Origin: Porphyromonas uenonis DSM 23387 = JCM 13868 | GTDB lineage: Bacteria; Bacteroidota; Bacteroidia; Bacteroidales; Porphyromonadaceae | DNA length: 64,000 nucleotides | Direction: 5' to 3' | Assembly (NCBI RefSeq): GCF_000482365.1 | Contig: NZ_AXVC01000023.1 | Span: forward strand, 1 to 64,000 | Part shown: positions 52,684 through 61,252 of the stretch, piece by piece | Numbering within the stretch: position 1 is the first letter of the stretch | Layout: every line of letters starts with the position of its first letter | Translations under genes and position numbers: made by a program | Notes under the pieces: generated by a model | Databases searched by the model: none | Told to the model about the DNA's origin: nothing | The model's input: the letters and a program-made list of their open reading frames with translations, nothing else

Positions 52684-54480
52684 ATGACGACTACGACTAC
52701 ACGCATATCACTACTACAACGCTTTATCCTGTGGCGAGAGGCTCACATCAGTGAGCGCATCTTCGTACTGATCTTATCTTTTATCATCGGTATCCTGACA
52801 GCCCTCGCTGCCTTCGCGCTCAAACAATTGATCGGCACGATACAGCATCTTCTGATGCCCGCTATACGGCAGGCTAATGCGTGGTATCTGATCCTGCCTC
52901 CTATCGGTGTACTGCTGACAGCTGGCGTGGTCAAGCTCTTCATCCGTGACGACATAAGCCACGGCGTGACGAAGGTGCTGGGCGCTATGTCACAGCGCAA
53001 GAGTCGTATCAAGCCACACAATATGTGGTCGTCGCTCCTAGCTAGTTCGATCACCATCGGCTTCGGTGGATCGGTCGGTGCCGAGTCGCCTATCGTGATG
53101 ACGGGAGCCGCCATCGGAAGCAATACGGGACGACTCTTCAAGCTGGAGCAGCGTCAACTGATGCTCCTCGTGGGGTGTGGTGCTGCGGGAGCTATTGCTG
53201 GTATCTTTAAGGCACCCATTGCGGGCTTGGTCTTTGTGGTGGAGGTGCTACTCCTCGACCTGACGCTCAGCAGTGTGCTACCGCTACTGATTAGCTCGGT
53301 CACATCGGCTACGACCGCTTACCTGCTGACGGGGCAGCAGGCGATGTTCTCCTTTTATCAAAACGACCCCTTTACAGCGGAGCGCATTCCCTACGTGATC
53401 CTGCTCGGTATCGCCTGCGGCTTCACCTCGCTCTACTTCTCCAAGGTGATGTTTGCACTGGAGAGTTGGCTCAAGAGGCGCAGAAACTTCCTCAAGCGTT
53501 ACGGCATCTCGATGCTCATTCTGAGTGTGGCTATCTTCCTCTTTCCTCCGCTCTTTGGCGAGGGTTACAACACGCTCAGCGACCTGATGGCGGGACAGTA
53601 CAGCTCCGTGACGGACAATAGTATCTTCGCCTCCTTCGGGAGTAACTACTGGGTCATCTTCGCCTTCCTCCTCTGTACGATGCTGGTCAAGGTCTTTGCT
53701 TCCGTAGCAACCAATAGCGGTGGCGGGTGTGGCGGACTCTTTGCGCCTAGCCTCTTCGTGGGGGGCTTGTGTGGCTTCGTCTTTGCCTATGCGCTAAACT
53801 TCTTTCCCTTCATTGAGGTCTACCTACCGCAGAAGAACTTTGTCCTCATGGGCATGGCAGGTGTGATGGCGGGCGTGATGCACGCTCCGCTGACGGGGAC
53901 CTTCCTCATTGCCGAGCTGACGGGTGGCTACAACCTCCTCTTGCCACTCATGCTGGTTGCTATCTGCTCCTACGGGACGATCCGCATCTTCATGCCTCAC
54001 AGCATCTATTCACTCCGCTTGGCGCAAAAGGGCAAGCTGATGACCCACAGCAAGGATCAGGCGGTTCTCACGGTGATGAGCATTGACAATGTGATCGAGA
54101 CGGACTTTGATAAGGTCTACCCCGATATGACGCTCGGCGAACTGGTTCAGGTGGTGGGGCATGCGAAGCGCAATCTTTTTCCTGTGGTGGAGCGTGAGAC
54201 AGATAAGCTCCTTGGAATCGTTTCGCTCGATGATATACGCAATATCATGTTTCGCCCTGAGCTGTACGATCGCTACAAGGTGAATCGTATCATGGTTTCC
54301 CCGCCAGCCCGCATCCAGAGCGATATGCACATGGACCACATCATGCACCTCTTTGACGAGACCAAGGCGTGGAACCTCCCTGTCGTAACGCCCGAGGGGC
54401 AGTACCTCGGCTATGTCTCCAAGTCTAAGATATTCAACACCTATCGAGAGGTGCTCAATGTCCTCTCACCTGACGAATAA
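52684..54480 (+). CDS. ClC family chloride channel/transporter with CBS domains
   Basis: A 598-residue membrane protein. Residues about 20-430 hold the ClC helices with GFGGSVGAESPIVMTGAAIGS (a variant of the GxEGP filter keeping the gating Glu) and NSGGGCGGLFAPSLFVGG. The C-terminal 150 residues contain two CBS motifs (VMSIDNVIETDFDKVYPDMTL, IMVSPPARIQSDMHMD), typical nucleotide sensors. Chloride/proton exchange is expected. It starts 11 bp after the sugar transferase stop. Confidence 0.92.
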   Translation: MTTTTTRISLLQRFILWREAHISERIFVLILSFIIGILTALAAFALKQLIGTIQHLLMPAIRQANAWYLILPPIGVLLTAGVVKLFIRDDISHGVTKVLGAMSQRKSRIKPHNMWSSLLASSITIGFGGSVGAESPIVMTGAAIGSNTGRLFKLEQRQLMLLVGCGAAGAIAGIFKAPIAGLVFVVEVLLLDLTLSSVLPLLISSVTSATTAYLLTGQQAMFSFYQNDPFTAERIPYVILLGIACGFTSLYFSKVMFALESWLKRRRNFLKRYGISMLILSVAIFLFPPLFGEGYNTLSDLMAGQYSSVTDNSIFASFGSNYWVIFAFLLCTMLVKVFASVATNSGGGCGGLFAPSLFVGGLCGFVFAYALNFFPFIEVYLPQKNFVLMGMAGVMAGVMHAPLTGTFLIAELTGGYNLLLPLMLVAICSYGTIRIFMPHSIYSLRLAQKGKLMTHSKDQAVLTVMSIDNVIETDFDKVYPDMTLGELVQVVGHAKRNLFPVVERETDKLLGIVSLDDIRNIMFRPELYDRYKVNRIMVSPPARIQSDMHMDHIMHLFDETKAWNLPVVTPEGQYLGYVSKSKIFNTYREVLNVLSPDE

Positions 54481-54490
54481 ACAGCTAGCT

Positions 54491-55465
54491 ATGAAGAAAG
54501 ATCAAGTCCGCATCATCTTTTACGGCACCGCCCCCTTTGCGACGGCTTGCCTAGAGCGTCTCGTCGACGAGGGCTACCCTATTGTCGCTGTGGTCACGGC
54601 TCCTGACAAGCCTGCGGGACGTGGGCACCGCCTACAGCCCTCTGCGGTCAAGGTCTGTGCGACCAAGCTCGGACTACCTATATTACAGCCGACAAACCTA
54701 CGAGACGAAGCTTTCGTCCAGCAACTCTCGGAGCTAAAGCCAACGCTCGGCGTGGTGGTTGCCTTCCGCATGCTACCTCGTGAGGTGTGGAGCCTGCCCC
54801 CGTGGGGGACGGTCAATATACATGGTTCGCTACTCCCGCAGTATCGTGGCGCTGCTCCGATCAATTGGGCACTAATCAATGGCGAAAGCGAGACGGGCGT
54901 GACCCTCTTTCAGCTACGTCACGAGATCGATACGGGAGATATCATTGCCGCTTCGGCTTGTCCGATCGAGTCGGAGGACAACTTCGGCACGCTTTACGAC
55001 AAGCTGATGGCTCTGGGTGCTGAGCTACTGGCTCACGGCTTGAGCTTGCTAATGCAACACGAGGGTCGCTACCCGCAAGCACTACCGCAAGAGGAGCGTA
55101 CTGACCTGCGCCCTGCGCCTAAGCTTACGAAGGAGAATACGCGCATCGACTGGCACCAGTCAGCGCACGAGATACATAACCTGGTACGTGGCTTGGCGCC
55201 TCAGCCTGGCGCCTGGACGATGCTAGAGCTCCCCAACGAAGAGCCTCTCCTTGTCAAAATCTACGCTACCACGACTACTCAGCAAGAAGCGAACGAGCGA
55301 CCCGTGGGACAGTGCCTCTCTCCTCGCAAAGGTCAGCTAGCCGTGCAGTGTGGCGATGGACTGCTCCTCATCGAGCAGCTAAAGCCTCAAGGCAAGAAGC
55401 TCCTCTCGGCACGTGACTGGCTCAATGGACTCAAAGCCTCTGTCGAGGAGGCGCGCTTCGTCTAG
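54491..55465 (+). CDS. fmt: Methionyl-tRNA formyltransferase
   Basis: A 324-residue enzyme starting MKKDQVRIIFYGTAPFA at 54491, 10 bp after the ClC stop; upstream in-frame Met codons overlap the ClC gene. It formylates initiator Met-tRNA. VNIHGSLLPQYRGAAPINWALINGE contains the catalytic Asn-His, and HEIDTGDII the catalytic Asp. The C-terminal OB-like domain follows from about residue 205 (LTKENTRIDW). Length and architecture are normal. def is not adjacent. Confidence 0.95.
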   Translation: MKKDQVRIIFYGTAPFATACLERLVDEGYPIVAVVTAPDKPAGRGHRLQPSAVKVCATKLGLPILQPTNLRDEAFVQQLSELKPTLGVVVAFRMLPREVWSLPPWGTVNIHGSLLPQYRGAAPINWALINGESETGVTLFQLRHEIDTGDIIAASACPIESEDNFGTLYDKLMALGAELLAHGLSLLMQHEGRYPQALPQEERTDLRPAPKLTKENTRIDWHQSAHEIHNLVRGLAPQPGAWTMLELPNEEPLLVKIYATTTTQQEANERPVGQCLSPRKGQLAVQCGDGLLLIEQLKPQGKKLLSARDWLNGLKASVEEARFV

Positions 55466-55497
55466 TCGCTTCCATACAAGCAAGTAGCACAATCCTA

Positions 55498-56784
55498 GTG
55501 ACCCCACAGCTATCCATCACCCTGCCCCCCTCGAAGAGTCTCTACAATCGGCTCTTTGTGATGGCACGACTGGCGCACCGCCCCATTCCCTCACTGTGGC
55601 ATCAGCTAGACCTCTGCGAGGACTTGGCAGTGATGCTGCACGCTTCGGGGAGTAGCGAGCAGCGCATATCCGTAGGTGCTTCGGGTACGGCTATGCGCCT
55701 CCTGACGGCACTCTTTGCTTTGACCACAGAGCGCGAGGTTTTGCTGGTCTCGCCAGTTCGTCGTATGACGGAGCGACCACTGGCACAGCTCATCGCACTA
55801 CTCTCTCAACTCGGAGCCAATCTCACCCAACCTGCGTCTCAGGAGCCTGTCGAAGGGCTCTACCCACTGGTGTGCATTCGTCCTATGAACCCGCAGCAGA
55901 AAGGTCTACTCCCCACGCTAACCCTGCCGAGCGGACTAGAGAGCAGCCAGACAGTCACCGCCCTCCTCCTCATTGCTCCCTATCTGCCCCACGGACTAGC
56001 CCTTCGCTGGCAAGACGACCAGCTCCCCAGTGCCTCTTACATCCAGTTGACCTGCTCCTTAATGCAGACGTGCGGTATCGACCTCTCGCTAGATCGCCAC
56101 GGGATCTATGTCGCTCCAGGAGCCTACTGCGAGGCAACACTCACACGCCTTCTCTCGCACCCCATCGGCGACTGGTCCTCGGCGCAGTACCCTCTCCAGT
56201 GGGCGCTCATGACGCCACGACCCTGCCAGCTTTTCTTGACCAACGTCCCAGCACAGAGCTTGCAACCCGACGCCCGAGCCTTAGAACTGCTACAGATCTC
56301 CCCCGAATGGCTAAGCGCAGGCGACGACACCCTCTGCTTTGACAGCGAGTTCCTGCAGAAGCATCTGCGTAAGCTCACGTTTGGGAGTATTTCCCTGTCA
56401 AACAATCCAGACTTCGCCCCCACACTCATTGCCCTCCTCCTCTACTATCAGAAGAAAGCGCAGCTCCGTGGACTGGACCACCTACGCCTCAAAGAGAGCG
56501 ACCGCATCGCCCTCATCCTGCGCAATGGCGAGCAGCTCGGTTATCAGCTCAGCTACGAGACAGATCGGGGCTTTTGCTTAGCCAGTAGCGCACCTAGCTC
56601 CGTTCACACTCCCGTACCCATTGCCACAGATGCCGACCACCGCATGGTGATGGCGTGGGCTCCTTTCGCCTGGTATCACCAGCTACAGATTGAGACCCCG
56701 CAGGCAGTTGACAAGAGCTACCCTACCTTCTGGCAAGACTTTCGCAAGCTCTGCGAGGTCATTGCGACACCTTTATATATATGA
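55498..56784 (+). CDS. aroA: 3-phosphoshikimate 1-carboxyvinyltransferase (EPSP synthase), divergent form
   Basis: A 428-residue enzyme begun at GTG 55498; no ATG is available near the conserved start TLPPSKSLYNRL, so a GTG start is credible. Motifs are VGASGTAMRLLTALF, RRMTERPLAQLI, LKESDRIALI and DADHRMVMAWA, which supply the substrate Arg/Lys and Glu residues. It joins PEP to shikimate-3-phosphate in aromatic amino-acid synthesis. The sequence is divergent from the enterobacterial type, as usual in Bacteroidetes. The helicase gene follows after 18 bp. Confidence 0.9.
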   Translation: MTPQLSITLPPSKSLYNRLFVMARLAHRPIPSLWHQLDLCEDLAVMLHASGSSEQRISVGASGTAMRLLTALFALTTEREVLLVSPVRRMTERPLAQLIALLSQLGANLTQPASQEPVEGLYPLVCIRPMNPQQKGLLPTLTLPSGLESSQTVTALLLIAPYLPHGLALRWQDDQLPSASYIQLTCSLMQTCGIDLSLDRHGIYVAPGAYCEATLTRLLSHPIGDWSSAQYPLQWALMTPRPCQLFLTNVPAQSLQPDARALELLQISPEWLSAGDDTLCFDSEFLQKHLRKLTFGSISLSNNPDFAPTLIALLLYYQKKAQLRGLDHLRLKESDRIALILRNGEQLGYQLSYETDRGFCLASSAPSSVHTPVPIATDADHRMVMAWAPFAWYHQLQIETPQAVDKSYPTFWQDFRKLCEVIATPLYI

Positions 56785-56802
56785 GCACGAATCCCTTTCA
56801 CT

Positions 56803-58464
56803 ATGACCTTTGACACACTAGACCTTTCGCCCGAACTCCTTCGTGCCACCACCGACCTAGGCTTCTCCGAGCCGATGCCTGTACAGCAGGAGGTCATTCC
56901 ATACCTATCCACTCATCGAGGAGATCTGATCGCGCTCTCCAAGACCGGCTCGGGCAAGACTGCCGCCTACGGACTACCCCTCTTGGAACGCATCATCCAG
57001 ACAAAAGGCTCCGCACCTTGTGGACTCATCCTCACGCCAACACGAGAGCTGGCAATACAGGTGCAGAGCGACTTAGTCGCTTTGGCAAAGTACACCTCCG
57101 TTCGCCAAATCCTAGCACTCTACGGTGGCGCCTCCATCGAAGAGCAGATCCGTCAGCTCGCCAAGGGATACCATATTATAGTAGCCACTCCTGGCAGACT
57201 ATGCGACTTGCTCAGGCGCAAAGCTGTCAAGCTACGCAAGGTCTCAGTTGTCGTCCTCGACGAGGCAGACGTGATGCTCGACATGGGCTTCCAGCGAGAT
57301 CTGCAGGAGATCCTGCAGGCGGTACCGCAGCAGGTAGAGCATTGGCTCTTTTCCGCCACGATGAGCCGAGAGGTGCGGGAGATAGCGGACAACTATATCA
57401 GCGATGCCCACGAGGTGCAGATAGGTGCGCTCAATAAAGCGAATGCGGACATCAAGCATCTCTACGTAGCGGTCCCAGCACGGCACAAGTATGCTGCGCT
57501 GAAGCGTGTCGTCGACTACTACCCCAATATCTACGGAATCATCTTCTGCCGTACCCGTGCCGAGACCAAGGAGATCGCCGAGTGGCTCATACGAGATGGG
57601 TACAATGCCGATGCGCTACATGGCGACCTTAGCCAAGCGCAGCGGGATATGGTGATGAACCGCTTCCGCATACGCAACCTGCAGTTGCTCGTTGCGACCG
57701 ACGTGGCAGCACGAGGACTTGATGTAGACGATGTGACTCATGTGCTTCACTACGGTCTGCCCGCCGATCCCGACAGCTACACACACCGTAGCGGACGCAC
57801 CGCCCGTGCCGGCAAGACGGGTCTCTCGATAGCCATTTGCCATCTACGCGATAGCAAGCAGATACGCATCATTGAGCAGCACGCCGGCATTCGAATTGAG
57901 TCGATGCCTCTGCCCTCTGGTCAGGAAATTTGTAAGAAGCAACTCTTCGCCCTAGCGACCAGGATCGAGTATGCCGACAGCAACGAGCACGGCACCCAGT
58001 ACGATGAGCTACTCAATGCGATCGTGCAGAAGCTCGCTTGGCTCCCTCCCGAGGAGATCATACGTCGTGTCCTCACGCTGGAGGCGGACCGTATCATGCG
58101 CTACTATGCCAATACGCCCGATCTCTCGGCACAAGAACTGGCCACCGAAGAGCCTAGGTATAAGACAAAAGGTTCCCCCGAGGAGCATCGCAAAGCACCC
58201 AAAAAGCGTAGTCGCACCGACCTACCGCCCATGACCTCGCTAAGGATCAACCTCGGCAAGCGTGACAAGCTCTATCCGAACCGTCTCCTAGAGTTGATCA
58301 ACCGCACGCTCCCCTATAAGATTACCATTGGCAAAATAGATCTCAGTCCCAGCTACAGTTACTTTGAGGTAGCTAGCGAATGGGCCGAGACAGTCGCAGC
58401 AGCCCTGAGCGAAGAGGAGTACAACGGGCGCCCCATCCGTGTCACCATACAGAAGGATCGGTAA
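56803..58464 (+). CDS. DEAD-box RNA helicase with C-terminal DbpA-type RNA-binding domain
   Basis: A 553-residue helicase. Q motif GFSEPMPVQQEVIP, Walker A SKTGSGKTAAYGLP, VVLDEADVMLDMGF (DEAD) and FSATM appear in domain 1; VATDVAARGLDVDDVTHVLHY and HRSGRTARAGKTG in domain 2. A helical linker leads to a DbpA domain (LRINLGKRDKLYPNRLLELIN, IDLSPSYSYFEV) at about 475-550. It is close to CsdA/DbpA-like proteins that act in ribosome assembly or RNA decay. Confidence 0.93.
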   Translation: MTFDTLDLSPELLRATTDLGFSEPMPVQQEVIPYLSTHRGDLIALSKTGSGKTAAYGLPLLERIIQTKGSAPCGLILTPTRELAIQVQSDLVALAKYTSVRQILALYGGASIEEQIRQLAKGYHIIVATPGRLCDLLRRKAVKLRKVSVVVLDEADVMLDMGFQRDLQEILQAVPQQVEHWLFSATMSREVREIADNYISDAHEVQIGALNKANADIKHLYVAVPARHKYAALKRVVDYYPNIYGIIFCRTRAETKEIAEWLIRDGYNADALHGDLSQAQRDMVMNRFRIRNLQLLVATDVAARGLDVDDVTHVLHYGLPADPDSYTHRSGRTARAGKTGLSIAICHLRDSKQIRIIEQHAGIRIESMPLPSGQEICKKQLFALATRIEYADSNEHGTQYDELLNAIVQKLAWLPPEEIIRRVLTLEADRIMRYYANTPDLSAQELATEEPRYKTKGSPEEHRKAPKKRSRTDLPPMTSLRINLGKRDKLYPNRLLELINRTLPYKITIGKIDLSPSYSYFEVASEWAETVAAALSEEEYNGRPIRVTIQKDR

Positions 58465-58510
58465 AAGCCACAAGCCTGTAGCACTACCTGCTCTCACTAA
58501 AAGCATAGCC

Positions 58511-58536
58511 AAAAGAGTCGCCAGTCGCTCTCTTTT
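58511..58536 (+). terminator. Terminator-like hairpin after the helicase gene
   Basis: AAAAGAG (58511-58517) pairs with CTCTTTT (58530-58536), ending in TTTT. Confidence 0.6.
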
Positions 58537-58774
58537 CCACGCTCAGGTACCTTTTAGGTATTGCAAAATTGTGAATTATTTGCTACCTTGCGACAAGTTT
58601 AGTGAGAGGCTAGTCAAGTAAGCCTGAGTAAGGGGAGAAACAAAGCATAAGGGACCACTCCTTTCACCCACCTTCGAGTAGCACATTCGCTAGACTTACA
58701 CATTGACAATCGCTGCGCTAGGTAGCGACGTCTAGGAGGTTGCAATCAAATTATTCACTCTAATATAACAGGCT
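58537..58774 (+). promoter_or_regulatory. Upstream region and long leader of the EF-G paralogue gene
   Basis: A weak -7-like TACCTTGC at 58584 is preceded at 58561 by TTGCAAAATTGTGAATTATT. If used, the leader would be about 185 nt. An inverted CGCTGCGCTAGGTAGCGACG-like segment near 58712-58731 and GGAGG just before could shape it. No open frame of interest. Confidence 0.4.
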
Positions 58775-60931
58775 ATGCAATTGTATCAGACATCAGACAT
58801 TCGGAACATCGCCGTCATCGGCGGCTCGGGTAGCGGCAAGACAACTCTTGCCGAGGCTATGCTCTTTGAGAGTGGCGTCATCAAGCGCCGCGGGACTATC
58901 GAAGCACAAAATACCGTGTGCGACTACTTCCCCGTAGAGAAGGAGTATGGCTATACCGTTTTCTCCACCCTATTTAGTGTCGAGTTCGCTAATCGCAAGC
59001 TCAACTTCATCGACTGCGCAGGCTCCGATGACTTCGTCGGTGGTACTGTCGCTGCACTCCATGTGACCGACTCGGCTCTAGCTGTGGTCAATGCTAAGGA
59101 GGGCGTCGAGGTTGGTCTGGTCAATCAGATGCGTATTATAGAGCAACTGCATAAGCCTGTGCTCTTTACCATCAATCAGCTAGATAGCGACAAGGCAGAC
59201 TACGACAGCACAGTCGCTGGGCTCAAGGCTCGCTACGGTGGCAAGGTGGTCGTCATACAGTATCCCGTACAGGAGGGTCCTGACTTCCACCAGGTGGTCG
59301 ACGTGCTCAACATGAAGATGTACCAGTGGAAGCCTGAGGGCGGCACTCCCGAAGAGCTAGAGATTCCTGCAGATCAGCAGGCACGCGCTGAGGAGCTACG
59401 CCAAGCACTGATTGAGTCAGCTGCTGAGCACGAGGAGCACCTGATGGAAACCTTCTTTGAGAAGGGGTCGCTCGACGAGGAGGAGATCGTGCAGGGCATG
59501 CGCAAGGGTATTGTCCTCGGCGATATGTATCCCGTCTTCTGCGTCAGTGCACTCAAGGATATGGGCGTACGTCGTACGATGACCTTCCTCGGCGATGTAG
59601 CGCCTCGCGTCACCGAGTCTGCGCTACCCGTTACGACGGAGGGCGTAGAGGTAGTTCCCGATGCTACCGCTCCCGTGAGTCTCTACTTCTTCAAGAGCAC
59701 CGTGGAGCCGCATATTGGTGAGGTCTCTTACTTCAAGGTCATGAGCGGTACACTCAAGGAGGGTATGGATTTGACCAACGCTAAGAACGGCTCTAAGGAG
59801 CGCCTCGGCCAGATCAATGTGGTGGCTGGTGCGCAAAAGGAGAAGGTCAGCCAGCTCGTCGCTGGAGACTTCGGCGCTGCTGTAAAGCTCAAGGATGTAC
59901 GTCGTGGAGCCACCCTCAACGATAAGGGCCTGGACTATCAGTTCCCCAACATCGAGTATCCTGCCCCCAAATATCGTCGTGCTATCGTACCTGTCAATGG
60001 TGCCGATGCGGAGAAGCTAAGCGAGGCTCTCACACGTATGCAGGAGGAGGACCCCACATGGATCGCTCAGCAGAGCAAGGAGCTACGCCAGCTCATTGTG
60101 TATGGTCAGGGAGAGTTTCACCTGCGTACGCTCAAGTGGCGACTGGAGAACAATGACAAGATCCCTGTCACCTTTGAGGAGCCACGTATCCCCTACCGTG
60201 AGACTATCACGAAGGCTGCACGCGCTGACTACCGTCACAAGAAGCAATCAGGAGGTGCTGGGCAGTTTGGCGAGGTGCATCTGATTGTCGAGCCTTACGA
60301 GGATGGCAAGGAGCTACCGAGCGTCTTCCGCTTTAACAACCAGGAGTTCAAGATCACCCCTCGAGACACCCAGACCGTCGAACTAGCCTGGGGTGGCAAG
60401 CTAGTCTTTGTCAATAGTGTCGTAGGTGGCGCTATCGACAACCGCTTCATGCCAGCTATCCTCAAGGGTATTATGGAGCGCATGGAGCGTGGTCCGCTGA
60501 CGGGCTCCTATGCTCGTGACGTGCGTGTGATCGTCTACGATGGTAAGATGCACCCCGTAGATAGCAATGAGATCTCCTTCATGCTGGCTGGGCGCAACGC
60601 CTTTAGCGAAGCCTTCCGCAATGCAGGTCCTAAGATCCTCGAGCCTATCTACAGCGTCAATGTGACCGTGCCCGCAGACTACCTCGGTGATGTGATGAGC
60701 GACCTGCAGGGACGCCGTGCACTGATCATGGGTATGAGTAGCGATGGTAACTACGAGCAGCTCTCTGCCAAGGTGCCTCTCAAGGAGATGAGCGACTACT
60801 CAACTTCGCTCAGTTCGCTGACGGGTGGACGCGCCTCGTTTGTCATGAAGTTTGACGCTTATGAGCTCGTACCGTCAGATGTACAGGAAGCACTTCTGAA
60901 GGCCTACACAGAGGAGAGCGAGGAGGAGTAA
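58775..60931 (+). CDS. fusA2: Elongation factor G paralogue EF-G2 with non-canonical GTPase motifs
   Basis: A 718-residue EF-G-like protein with all later EF-G domains (YRETITKAARADYRHKKQSGGAGQFGEV for domain IV, DVMSDLQGRRALIMGMSSDGNYEQL for domain V). The G domain departs from the rule: G1 is GGSGSGKTT instead of GHIDAGKTT, G3 is DCAGSDDF instead of DTPGHVDF, so the catalytic His is Ser84, and G4 is NQLD instead of NKMD. In Bacteroides thetaiotaomicron a paralogue of this kind supports translation without GTP hydrolysis during carbon starvation and gut colonisation. Same role here is inference from motifs. Confidence 0.9.
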   Translation: MQLYQTSDIRNIAVIGGSGSGKTTLAEAMLFESGVIKRRGTIEAQNTVCDYFPVEKEYGYTVFSTLFSVEFANRKLNFIDCAGSDDFVGGTVAALHVTDSALAVVNAKEGVEVGLVNQMRIIEQLHKPVLFTINQLDSDKADYDSTVAGLKARYGGKVVVIQYPVQEGPDFHQVVDVLNMKMYQWKPEGGTPEELEIPADQQARAEELRQALIESAAEHEEHLMETFFEKGSLDEEEIVQGMRKGIVLGDMYPVFCVSALKDMGVRRTMTFLGDVAPRVTESALPVTTEGVEVVPDATAPVSLYFFKSTVEPHIGEVSYFKVMSGTLKEGMDLTNAKNGSKERLGQINVVAGAQKEKVSQLVAGDFGAAVKLKDVRRGATLNDKGLDYQFPNIEYPAPKYRRAIVPVNGADAEKLSEALTRMQEEDPTWIAQQSKELRQLIVYGQGEFHLRTLKWRLENNDKIPVTFEEPRIPYRETITKAARADYRHKKQSGGAGQFGEVHLIVEPYEDGKELPSVFRFNNQEFKITPRDTQTVELAWGGKLVFVNSVVGGAIDNRFMPAILKGIMERMERGPLTGSYARDVRVIVYDGKMHPVDSNEISFMLAGRNAFSEAFRNAGPKILEPIYSVNVTVPADYLGDVMSDLQGRRALIMGMSSDGNYEQLSAKVPLKEMSDYSTSLSSLTGGRASFVMKFDAYELVPSDVQEALLKAYTEESEEE

Positions 60932-60962
60932 CAGGCGGCTTCCTGCGACTCTACTAAGTCTA

Positions 60963-60999
60963 AGAGCGGTCTCAAGTCACGACGACTTGAGGCCGCTCT
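60963..60999 (+). terminator. Terminator of fusA2
   Basis: AGAGCGGTCTCAAGTC (60963-60978) pairs with GACTTGAGGCCGCTCT (60984-60999) with one mismatch; CTCTC follows rather than a pure T-run. Confidence 0.8.
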
Positions 61000-61087
61000 C
61001 TCTGTATGCTCTCGGGAGCGTAGTCGACAGCTCTCCCCAAAGGCAGCATTTAATGCTTCGTATCGTGCTGATTCCTTAGTAGATACG

Positions 61088-61230
61088 AGTTCCAAAAAGA
61101 GTTCCCCTCTTGGAACTTTTTAGTTCCAAGGCAGGAACTCTTCAGTTCCAACGGAGGAACTTCTAAATCCCTAGGGAGGGATTTCTTTTTTCCTAGGGAG
61201 GAAATTTAGTTTTCCAACGGTGGAAAATCT
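61088..61230. repeat. 22-nt periodic hairpin array with changing, complementary arms
   Basis: Six left arms begin at 61100, 61122, 61144, 61166, 61188 and 61210, all 22 nt apart: AGTTCC three times, then AATCCC, TTTTCC, TTTTCC. The facing right arms change in step: GGAACT three times, then GGGATT, GGAAAT, GGAAAA. Loops are 6 nt (CCTCTT, AAGGCA, AACGGA, TAGGGA, TAGGGA, AACGGT). A half unit AGTTCC is at 61088. The last unit ends 10 bp before the MATE -7 box. Confidence 0.88.
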
Positions 61231-61239
61231 ATTATTTAC

Positions 61240-61247
61240 TACCTTTG
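61240..61247 (+). promoter_or_regulatory. Promoter -7 box adjoining the MATE start codon
   Basis: TACCTTTG ends 5 bases before ATG 61253. If used, the message is leaderless or nearly so. Confidence 0.5.
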
Positions 61248-61252
61248 CATCA

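Noticed and set aside
53079-53141. Loss of the ClC gating glutamate
   Set aside because: GSVGAESPIV differs from the textbook GxEGP, but the Glu is present, so the transporter is not considered defective.
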